A stretch of DNA of 30,082 bases, taken from the NCBI GenBank assembly GCA_018398765.1, contig JAHBMJ010000443.1, positions 124,778 through 154,859 on the forward strand, read 5' to 3'. The position numbers and the translations under genes were made by a program. The notes beneath the pieces are model-generated. The model did no database searches. It worked only from the letters and a program-made list of their open reading frames with translations, and was not told the DNA's origin. Shown here piece after piece: positions 1 through 9,100 of the stretch; positions within the stretch are counted from its first letter, which is position 1; every line of letters starts with the position of its first letter. Source of the stretch: Chromera velia. Its lineage: Eukaryota > Sar > Chromeraceae.

Positions 1-655
1 GGGGGGGGGGGGGGTCGCTTCTATCACGGTGTCGCCCGAATTCCAAAATGTGCCCCTCAAGCAACTCGCACGGAGCCGCGATCGCACATACCTTAATTAC
101 TTCGCACATGCGTGCCCCTCAAGTAGCTCGCACGGAGTTGCAAGTGCATGCTCGCGCGGTCCCGAAAAGCATGCTTCGTGCGCGTTGCCGTGGCCCCCGC
201 CCCATGCATGCATGCACCTGCACAAGACATGCCCAAGCCCCCGATCGATGGTGCATCAATCAAATTTGCGGACCCCCTAAAGGGCCCCCCGAGGCACTCA
301 CCCAACTGGTTGGGTGTATCTCGTAGTTTGACGCACGAGGGCGCCGTCGCACGCACTTGACGCACGCATGCACGTAGGAAATGCGCCATTCCGAGCTGCA
401 TGTCAGGATTGAGTCTTCGACCCGCGGGGCCAAAAAGGAAGCGAAGTATCAGTCTGTCCTGTCCAGAGATGTTTGAGGCGTTCAGTGAACGACTGCCACC
501 CACCTGAAAGCTGTATCTGTCCAGTCCAACAGGCTTCACTGAACGAGAGGAGCCGTGTTGCTGTGAAGCCCTGTCAGTGCACCAGGACTTCAGCTGACTG
601 CCTGAGTGGAGGCCATTTTGCGAGTTCAGTGTGCACACACAAGAATTCTCGCAAG
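1..655. other. Spacer upstream of carbonic anhydrase
   Basis: No gene is supported here. The window opens with a run of 14 G (1-14), which may be a contig-edge artefact. A direct repeat of about 25 bp (51-75 and 113-137, TGCCCCTCAAG then a variable stretch then CTCGCACGGAG) recurs with a 62-bp period. Open frames in this stretch have no conserved motif. The last part must hold the promoter and 5' UTR of the carbonic anhydrase; no clear TATA box is seen. Confidence 0.5.
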
Positions 656-2115
656 ATGATCGCTCGCACCTTGTGTGTCTGCCTTTTCGGGGCTTCTGTT
701 TCTGCATTTGAAATGTATTCAGGCGCAGCGAGACCTTCAAGTAAGGGGCTGGTGTGAAGTGGCAAGAGTTTTTTTCTTCCGTCTCCTTTTCCTTTAACCT
801 CATGAGTGCCTCTTTTCTTCTTTGTCTTCTCTGTTCCTCTGTGTGTTTTCGCGTGATGTGTGTTCAGGCGGGAGGCGGCTTGGGCGTCTCGGGATGCCTT
901 CCGATGAATTGAGGAGAGACGGTGAGTTAGGTGGGAGAGTTGATGTGAAGAAAAGAGAGATGCCGGGAAAGAGGAGACGACGGAGACGGAATTTGCACAG
1001 TCCCCATTTTTGTTTCATCTTTTTGTTGGTGTACTTGTTGCCTCCTATCTACCTTATTTTTCGCCCTCGCTTGGCATCGCTTGTCTTAGTGCAAGTGCAC
1101 ACTTTCTGCTTAATTCTCATTGTGTGACTCAATCGTTCTGCCTGCAGGGATGGGAGGAGGACGTCTCCTCTCAGAGGCTTCAGAGAGTGACGATGCCCCC
1201 GACCCTGCCACTGTGATTGCTGACGGGTCTGAGTGGGACTTTATCGGTGCCAATCCCGATGGGGTGATTCCCCCCAATGATAGAAACCTTCTGTGTCTGT
1301 ATGACCGGAACAAGAACTGGGTGGAGAGGGTGAAGAGAAAGCGCCCTAAGTTCTTTGAAGTCGAAATGCGACAGCACAGACCCTCCATTTTATGGATTGG
1401 GTGCTCTGACGCGCGTGTGCCTGCAAACGAGATTTGTGACCTCCCCCCCAACACCATCTTTCAACACCGTAACGTCGCAAACCTGGTCGTGAACACAGAT
1501 GTGAATTTCCTTGCAGCCCTGCAATATGCTGTTGATGTTCTTGAGGTTCAACACATCGTTGTGTGCGGTCACTACGATTGCGGCGGGATCCGTGCAGCGA
1601 TGGCCAAACTGGACCACCGCCCTCCCCTCGAGAATTGGTTGAGAAACATCAAGGACGTCCGAAGGCTGCACAAAGATGAGGTGGATGCCGTGGAGGACCC
1701 CGAGCAGAAGATTAGAAAGATGGTGGAATTGAACGTGATGGAACAGACATTGAATGTCTTCAAGACAGCCACAGTGCAGAGAAAAAGAGTTGCAAATTAC
1801 GAAAAAGCAGAAGCGGGAGAGTGGAAGAAGCCGTTCATTACCCCCCGAGTACATGCGATGGTGTATGATCCTCAGAGCGGGGCGTTGAAACGTCTAGACG
1901 TCAAATTTGCCGATGTGCTCCATGATCTTGATGATGTGTACACAATTTATGAGCCCGCAAGCAAACAGAGAAGGCTGGCAACTGAGCATGAGAGTGCGAA
2001 GGTGTTGCGGAATATGTTGCAGGCAGGACAGGATGACGATACACCCAGCAGTCCCCCCCCTCCGCCATCAGAGGTGCCGAGCACCAGCAACAACTCAACT
2101 GCGGTTCTAAGATGA
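656..2115 (+). CDS. Beta-carbonic anhydrase with bipartite plastid-targeting leader (3 exons)
   Basis: Beta-class carbonic anhydrase interconverts CO2 and bicarbonate; a plastid form would supply inorganic carbon for fixation. Proposed exons are 656-740, 868-921 and 1148-2115, with GTAAGG..TTCAG and GTGAGT..TGCAG introns; both junctions are phase 1, giving 368 residues. The enzyme core has the zinc ligands C132 (in CSDAR), H188 and C191 (in CGHYDCGG), plus the D134-R136 dyad. The core spans roughly residues 75-280. The N-terminus MIARTLCVCLFGASVSA is a good signal peptide, followed by Phe and an Arg/Ser-rich region, as in plastid leaders of algae with complex red plastids. ATG 656 is the first in-frame Met of its frame. 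The tail (about 30 residues) is Pro/Ser-rich and disordered. Internal Met 1150 could start a leaderless form. The enzyme call is very secure; the leader and exon 2 are inferred from splice signals and frame. Confidence 0.9.
741..867 (+). other. Intron 1 of carbonic anhydrase gene
   Basis: The intron is 127 bp, with donor GTAAGG, a long T/C-rich tract and acceptor TGTTCAG. It separates the signal-peptide exon from the small transit-peptide exon and lies in phase 1. Confidence 0.65.
922..1147 (+). other. Intron 2 of carbonic anhydrase gene
   Basis: The intron is 226 bp, with donor GTGAGT and acceptor CTGCCTGCAG. It also lies in phase 1, so the 54-nt exon before it (868-921) can be included or skipped without changing frame. 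Confidence 0.65.
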
Positions 2116-3104
2116 TGGGAGGAATGGAAAGAAAAGAAGGGAAGGATAGCAAGAGGAGGCACTCCTTGGGGGGGGGTTGGGGGGTGGCCTTTGTGATTCT
2201 TCCGTCTGACTGTACAGGGGTGTGCTTGTAGAGAGAGTTTCTCTGTAGCATATAGAGTGCGTCTTTGTTTTCTTTTTTGCGTGAGTGGTCTCACTGTCTT
2301 GAAGTCTTACTTTTTTGGTGGCATGGCATGTCTCTCTTTGTCTTCTAAAGAGGACAGGGTCGGTGCTGAGAGCATCGCACGAGCTCTTCCTTCTTAATCT
2401 CTCTCGCCATCTTTTTGTCTGTCGAGGAGCTGTAAGAGGGTTTGTGGATAGACAGCAAGTGTTCCTTCCGTTGAGCTCTTCTATGCTCTCTTTGCGTCTT
2501 TCTTTTTAGCGTTCTTTATACATTCGAAGGAGGAAGGCCCGTCATCAAACGGGAGACTTGGGGGACTTTTTTCCTTTGCTGAGCCTCCCTTCTTTCTCTA
2601 ACTCTTCTTCTAATCGGCCTGCAGGCATGGGGACGTGCGTTCGTGGTTTGCACATCTCTCTCTTGACTGACCGACTATTTCGAAAAAGTGCTTGCCTTGT
2701 CTTGGTTGACGTTGGGTGTCGGGGTGGGACATCTCCCAGCGTCGTGATTCGTTTGTTCTGTCTGTCGTTGTGTGGAAGTAAACACATCCTATTGAGGGTT
2801 TTTCACGATGCAAAGGAAGGTTGATCATCTTTTCGATTCTTTCCCCTCCCAAGTCATGTGTATTTGTATCTCTTTTTCATAACAAGTTCATGGAATGAGA
2901 AGAGGCGATAAGGCCGGTCCCAATCAACAGACTGCGTGCGTGTTGTTCATGCTGGTCTGACAAGTGCTGGTTCCTGTGTGAGTGCAAGGGAAGGGAAGGA
3001 AAGGGGGTGAGGAAGAGAGGGAGGCGGGGCTGTTGGAACGGAGCGAGGGGACAGCAGTGGAGGGAGAGACGGTCTTCATTCTTTGGTGTGTTTGAATGTG
3101 TTTG

Positions 3105-3106
<2 letters not shown>

Positions 3107-3165
<59 letters not shown>
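3107..3165. repeat. (CT)n-(GT)n compound microsatellite
   Basis: About 29 bp of alternating CT (3107-3135) runs directly into about 30 bp of alternating TG (3136-3165). Confidence 0.95.
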
Positions 3166-3166
<1 letters not shown>

Positions 3167-3235
3167 GTGCGTAAGGTGAATCGTGGGGCCGAGTCTAGAA
3201 TTTGACGCATCTTCCTGACTGTGCGGGGGTGTGCG

Positions 3236-3345
3236 GACAGACAGACAGGCTGACAGACAGACAGACAGAGAGACAGACAGACAGACAAGGCAGACAGACA
3301 GTCAGACAGACAGACAGACGGACAGAGACAAGCAGACAGAGGAAC
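3236..3345. repeat. (GACA)n tetranucleotide repeat, block 1
   Basis: Tandem GACA units with occasional GGCA, GAGA and GTCA variants. Open frames across it on both strands only translate the repeat. Confidence 0.9.
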
Positions 3346-3548
3346 AGGCAGAAAAAGCAGTGTGGGTGCTTTAAGAAAGGGGGTTCTGGCTGCCCCGGAA
3401 GCCTCCCTTCATAGGACGGAAAGAAGGTCGACTGTTGGGGAGGAGACAGACTTTCCTCCTCATCCCCTGGTTTGGTCTGGCAATTTGTAGCCTGTTTGGG
3501 ATGTGGCTGAAAGAGGGAAAAACAGAGAGTTGCAGCGAAAAACAACAG

Positions 3549-3760
3549 AGAGACAGACAGACAGACAGACAGATAGAAAGACAGACGGACACAGGCAGAC
3601 AGATAATCAGACAGCCAAACAAAGAAGCGGACAGACAGACAGACAGTCAGGCAGCCAAACAAAGGTGGACAGACAGATAGTCAGACAGACAGACACAGAC
3701 GGACGGACGGACAATCGGACAGCCAAACAAAGATGCAGACAGAGAGGCAGACCAGCAGAG
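3549..3760. repeat. (GACA)n tetranucleotide repeat, block 2
   Basis: Degenerate GACA repeat, about 210 bp. Within it a longer unit containing CAGCCAAACAAAG recurs about every 55-80 bp (near 3612, 3651 and 3720), so a higher-order repeat is built on the tetranucleotide. Confidence 0.85.
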
Positions 3761-4772
3761 AGGCGGTCAGGAAAAGGAAAGGCAGGAAGAAAGAGCAGAT
3801 CGTTCCGCGTAACGCTCTGCTTTGTAAACTTATCGCTTCGAATGAAATGCATTGACTATTGGTCAGCTGAGTCGAGCTACCCCACAGTTCAAAACACCAT
3901 TCCTTCTTGCGATAGATTGACTTCAAAAGTATCTGAACAATTCGATTTGCAAAGAAAAACGTTTATATATTTTATCTTAATTGCTACAGTATACTCCTGT
4001 CTGAGATGACTGCGTGGGTTATCGATCTCTGTCGGATCCAGAAATTTGCATTTTGGGTCCAAATTATGTCCAAATCTTACTTTACTGGGTTTACTTTTCA
4101 TTCGTCTTGAGTTGTGCACATATAGTTGCCATTCGGGCGTAAGTAAGCGACTCTTATATTTTTTTTATTTTTTTGTAAAACGGTCCCTGCATGTATTCAA
4201 AACTTTTTTGAACGTCATTTTCCTTCAAATACCTTCGAAACTTCACTCTAGACTTAACTTCACTTGAGTTGTAATATAATTATAATTTAATTTATACTTA
4301 GTTGTTGAGTGATCGCTTAGTGGGTTCCCCGTCTCGATCTCTGAGTGTCGTCCAAAAAGCGTGTGATCGACTGAATCATGAAAAAGTACCTCCTAGATAC
4401 TGTTAGAGCACTCTGGCATGCACTGCTTACAACACATTGAAGCCTAATTTGAAGGATAATAAGGGATAAGAATTAACTTTTATATAAGGGTACTAGTGTA
4501 TACCCCCTTTTCAACTAGCTAAAGTTTCGATGCGGCCAGACTCGACAACGGAAGTTATGTTGTGCTATATAGGGTCGGGGTACTGCAAGCATCTTCTCTA
4601 CAGGAGTATCCCACCCTTATATTATGTATAGTTATGATTGAGGGTTTTTTTCATGTATGCCGCGTCCCCATATATGAGAGGCGGATCTAACCTAGCATAG
4701 TTTGTTTCTTTGTGTTACCCTAGCCCTCTGAGATTTCTTTTTGTAAAACCATTTTGAATTATAGTTTACATC

Positions 4773-4777
4773 GAGGG
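4773..4777. repeat. Target-site duplication (left), GAGGG
   Basis: GAGGG immediately precedes the TG of the 5' LTR and is repeated exactly after the CA of the 3' LTR. Five bases is the usual duplication made by Ty3/gypsy integrases. Confidence 0.9.
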
Positions 4778-5072
4778 TGTAGGCTGGCTACGAGCGGCGA
4801 GTAAGTGATGGGCCCGCAGAGTGGCGGAGCCGCGAGGCCGGCGGCGCCGCGGCGATGCGCGCGCGGACTTCAATAACTGTGGCTTGGCGCAGGACTGAAT
4901 AAAATGACATCGATCTGCATGCATTGGAATTAGCTAACGATCGCTAACGATCGTTGGACTGGCTTGATCGAAGGAACAATGTACAAACCTCTTTAGGTCA
5001 AACTCTTATAGTCTATGAACTCTGAATGCACATCGTTAGCGTTGAGAGTTCTAGCCCCGTATTCTGCTTACA
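4778..5072 (+). repeat. 5' LTR of chromovirus
   Basis: The 295-bp repeat starts TG and ends CA. It differs from the 3' LTR at 15 positions (about 5%), 14 of them in the first 149 bp and 9 of them CpG versus TpG/CpA. It contains AATAAA at 4898-4903 as a likely polyadenylation signal, and a repeated CTAACGATCG with a perfect palindrome AACGATCGTT at 4946-4955. Confidence 0.97.
4898..4903 (+). promoter_or_regulatory. Candidate polyadenylation signal in 5' LTR
   Basis: AATAAA at LTR position 121. The same motif is conserved in the 3' LTR at 10792-10797, where it would be used to end the element transcript. Confidence 0.5.
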
Positions 5073-5075
5073 ATG

Positions 5076-5098
5076 TGGTTATCAGAGCCAGGTTTCGA
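5076..5098 (+). other. Primer-binding site, initiator Met-tRNA type
   Basis: TGGTTATCAGAGCCAGG begins 3 bp downstream of the 5' LTR. It matches the complement of the eukaryotic tRNA-iMet 3' end (TGGTATCAGAGC) except for one additional T. The match then continues into the complement of the T-arm (CCAGGTTTCGA), an unusually long pairing region. Confidence 0.85.
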
Positions 5099-5144
5099 AC
5101 AGGCTTTTGATTCGTTTGTATTCAGTCTGAATTCTATTGCTGTC

Positions 5145-6119
5145 ATGGAACTACCTCCAGTCTTGGCTCCATTGACAAACGAGCAGGTGGGAACGGCACT
5201 GTACAACCTTGAACAGTCCATCACCAGCCTGCAGCAGACTCAAGAGATGATGCGGCAGACTATGGAGGGGCTGGTAGCGAGGGTTGCAGCTCCACCTCCA
5301 CAGTTGCCTCCTCAGGTGCTGCCAATGAGTGAGGAGGGTACACAGCAGCTTGTCGTGCCCTCTCAGGGCCCTGATCTACGAGAGCAGCTTCCTCGGATTG
5401 CACTGAAGCAGCCGGACGAGTTCACTGGACACCGCGACACTGTGGAGAGGTTTATTACGGACACCAACGACTACTTTACCAATGCGAATGTTGCTCTTCA
5501 CCGTCAGCTTGGCCTCGCGAAGTCCTTCCTGTGCAAGGAGCTGAGGGACTGGTTCGATTTACGTGTGAAGAGAGGTATGGGGTTTGCAGACTGGCCTGCG
5601 TTGCGTGAGGTGCTGCGACGCAGGTATAAGGAGAAACATGAGAGGAGGAAGGCGAGAAAGCAGGTGTTGTCCCTCAGGTATACAGGGACGGTTGACGACT
5701 ACAACAAAGAATTCTCCCTTCTCACGTTGAAGATCACAAGTGCGAGTGAGGAGGATCTCGTAGAGGACTATATTGAGGGTTTGCCGCCTAGCATTATGTA
5801 TGAGACTGACAGGATGGAGCCGGCAATATTAGACGAAGCAATGGAGAAGGCGTTGGACAGCGAAATCTGGCTTAAGCAGGCCAGTTCGCGCTCTCGAAGC
5901 CGTTGGTCGCGAGGGCCCCCGTCTGATCCGAGTCCGGTGATTGATCCTACAGGACCAGCTCCCATGGAATTGTGTGGTGTTGGGGTGCAACCTTCAAGAA
6001 GACTTCCACCCCAACACCCATTGATTCCATAGACGGTGTGAGAGAGCAGGGGGAGACTGAATCGGTGTCTTCTATGTGGGGAGAACACCCACATGATAGC
6101 CGCGTGTAGGAATGGACCT
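5145..6119 (+). pseudogene. gag: Gag of chromovirus, two in-frame stops before the zinc knuckle
   Basis: Gag forms the virus-like particle and binds element RNA. The likely start is Met 5145 (MELPPVLAPL); the earlier ATG at 5073 overlaps the primer-binding site. The first part has a helical coiled region, then a retrotransposon-gag capsid domain (approximately 5400-5850, with LPRIALKQPDEFTG, a WPALREVLRRRY segment and a YIEGLPPSI motif). A basic Arg/Ser region and PMEL follow. Stops TAG (6030-6032) and TGA (6039-6041) then interrupt the frame. In the same frame a CCHC zinc knuckle, RCLLCGENTHMIAAC, follows at about 6063-6107, with CX2CX4HX4C spacing. The two stops are each one C-to-T change from CAG and CGA. 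As written, Gag would end before its RNA-binding knuckle. The domain call is secure; whether the stops are bypassed is unknown. Confidence 0.85.
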
Positions 6120-9100
6120 CAACTTCCTCCACACATGCGGACCATTCAAACGACGTCTCAATCCAGATCTCCGTGGCCGCCCAGGGCATCTCCAGGATTT
6201 GCCCCTTTCGTCCCGGGTTTTGGGGCGACGTCTGGGTACCTCTGGCCACCTCCTCCTTACCCATCCCTTCCCTTCTTGTATCCCATCAATCAAGTCACTC
6301 AACCTACAGGGGGGAGAGGGAGGTCTGGACAGAGAGGTGATAGTCCAAGTTCACCCATGTCACCTGGAAGAGGCTTTGGCTTCGGTGACAGAAGATGTGT
6401 ATGGTCTCCTTCTTTTGGCGGGTCGCCTCAACCTCAGCCGAGTGGACATCAACCAGCGCGTAAGGCTAGATCAAGACGGGTAGCTGGGATGAGGACGATC
6501 AGAGGCCGAAACGAGAATGACGAGACCATGGTTGAACCCGACCTGACGGTACGTTATGAAGTTGAGGAAGATAAAAGGCAGAGAACAGATGAAGAATTGA
6601 GTGAGGAAGAAGATGATGAGGATGATTTGTTTGAGACTGGTTTTGTTTATCACGGTACTGTCGCGGGTGCTCCAGTCAGAGTTTTGTATAACATTGGAGC
6701 TGATGATATTTTCATTAATAGCAAGTTTGCACACCTGCGTCAGTTGTATATTCGCAGGTTTGGGACCCCGATGAGATGTAGGGTGGCCGTGAAGGAGCCC
6801 AGAGGACGAGAGGTCAGTGAGTATGCACCTTCTATTCCCCTTCGTATTCAGGGGTATCGAGAGATAGTCGGTGCATTGCTGGCTGACCTGGACGACTATG
6901 ATGTCATCTTAGGAAGAAAATGGAGTGACGTCCACCAACCAGAACTTGGTCATTGGTCTCGTTCTCTTCGTTTCTTCTTTAACGGCCAGGAAGTCATTAT
7001 TCGGGGGGGTGCATATGAAAAGAACCGACCTTGCCCTCCTATTCTTTCTTCTGCGCAGGCGAAACGAGCAATTCAAAAAGGTGCTGTCTGCCATATCGTA
7101 AGAATGGAGACGGCACACTGGCCTGCAGGAGAGGGGGAACTGGAGTGCTTTGTGCATGCAACTGAAGTGAGTGAGGGAAAAGGAAAGGGGAGAATGAATG
7201 ATGGAGGGAACGTGGGTTCTGATTTTCTCTCTTCTGACTTTCTCTCTTCTCTTCCGTCTGATCATCCTGCTCGGTCGGCCCCTGATTTGTCGGACGTGCA
7301 TGCTTTTCTCTCTCGACCAGATGTGGATGTTCTTCAGGATGTGAAAGGAATTGTGGCAGATCATGCATCTCTTTTTCCTGATCGTCTCTCTTATCTGCCA
7401 CCGTCAAGAGGACCTCATTTAGATTTCAAAATCGAACTTGAGCCCGGTCATTCACCTCCTGCCCGTTCGCCTTATTGGCTGTCAGTGGGAGAAACAGATG
7501 AGCTGAGGAGACAGATAGATACATACCTTGAACAAGGATTCATCCGACCGTCTGCTTCTCCTTATGCTGCGCCTGTTCTTTTTGTACAAAAGAAAGATGG
7601 CTCGATGAGAATGTGTTGTGACTACACTGGCTTGAATTGCATCACTATCAAAGACAAGCATTCTCTCCCTCACCCGCAAGAGTTGATTGATCGATTGCAT
7701 GGGGCCCAGTTCTTCACGACACTGGACCTCAGGCAGTATTATCACCAAATGAGGGTCAAAGAAGAAGACATCCCAAAGACAGCTTTCACTACACGCTATG
7801 GTTCTTTTGAGTGGTTGGTTGTTTCTTTTGGATTGACAAACGTGCCTCCTGCAGCGATGAGGTTGATTCAATTTGCTCTTCGCTCTTGTTTTGACCGTTT
7901 TGTTTCGGTTTTTCTGGATGATATTCTGATTTATTCACGTATAAGAGAAGAACACAAGAGACACATCAGAATTGTTTTGCGTTTGTTGAGTGAAAATAAA
8001 TTGTATGCAAAATTGTCGAAATGCCATTTCATGCAGACTGAGGTAACATTTCTCGGGCTAAAGATCTCCAGGACCGAAGTGCGGCCCGAGCAAAGCAAGA
8101 CAGACCAAGTCAGTAAGTGGCCTACTCCCAAGAACAGAAATGAAGTGCTTTCGTTTTTGGGGTTTGCAAATTGGGTGAGATGGTTTGTCCCTCACTTCAG
8201 TGAGAAAGCAGGCCCTTTGTATGCATTGCTGAAGGGAAACAAATCGTTTGAGTGGGGGAAGAAAGAGGAAGAAAGCTTTGAAGCAGTAAAGCGAGCAGTG
8301 AAGAATACTGTCGAACTCTACATTCCTGACCCTGCGCGTCCCTTCGAAATTTTTGTGGATGCATGCGAATCGACAGAAACGCTCGCTGCCGCGCTCATGC
8401 AGGAAGATTTTGAGGTCGGCTGGCTCCGTCCGTGTGCATTCGCATCACGTAGAATGACACAGGCAGAGCTCAAATATCCCATCAGAGATAAAGAATTTCT
8501 TTTCTGCGTGTTTGCGGTCAAATCGTGGAGGTCATACGTTAGTCACACAACTAAGGTGTGGTCAGATCATGAGTCTCTCAAATATGTGAATGTGTCCGCT
8601 GACCACACCTTAATGTCTCCACGTATGCGCAGATTTGTCAGCATGTTCGACGAGATCGGCATCACTCCAAGGTACGTGCCCGGTGCTCAGAATTGCGTGG
8701 CAGATGCGCTGAGCAGGTGCCCTGAGGTGAACGCTCAGAAACAAGAAAAAGATAAAGAAAGAAAAGAAGTGTGTCAATTGTTACAAATGGAATCAAGAGT
8801 GCAGCCGGATGAGGAATTACTGGAAAGGATAAAGAAAGGATATGAAGAAGAGAAATTCTGGACGGAGGTGAAGGAAGTGCTTGAAGCAAGGCTCCAAATT
8901 GAAGACCCTGACAAAGACCCTGAGAAAGAGGTGCCTGGTCCTCGACATTTGCGGCTGATTCTTCCGAGGTTTCAGATAGAAGACGGACTGCTCTATTTCA
9001 ATGACAGACTGGCCATCCCGACAGAAAGACTACAAAGAAACCTCATTTATAAATATCATGATACGGCCGCAGGGGGGCATTTGGGGGCAGAGAAAACATA

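Larger units (their letters stand above)
2116..4772. other. Spacer with microsatellites and AT-rich stretch
   Basis: No gene is supported. The first part is presumably the carbonic anhydrase 3' UTR. It is followed by simple repeats (listed separately), and from about 3960 to 4770 the base composition becomes clearly AT-rich with many stops in all frames. The retrotransposon is inserted at the end of this AT-rich stretch. Confidence 0.5.

Noticed and set aside
1-14. Telomere at the left end
   Set aside because: It is a plain G homopolymer without a telomeric repeat unit, more likely a contig-edge artefact.
1110-1854. Reverse-strand frames opposite the carbonic anhydrase
   Set aside because: Shadows of the plus-strand coding exon, with no conserved motif of their own.
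3195-3852. Several long open frames on both strands rich in Cys-Leu-Ser-Val or Asp-Arg-Gln-Thr
   Set aside because: They are six-frame translations of the GACA tetranucleotide repeat and contain no other signal.
5990-6062. Two compensating frameshifts between gag and the zinc knuckle
   Set aside because: One of the other frames is open through this stretch, but gag and knuckle are already in the same frame, so two point changes to stops are simpler than two indels.
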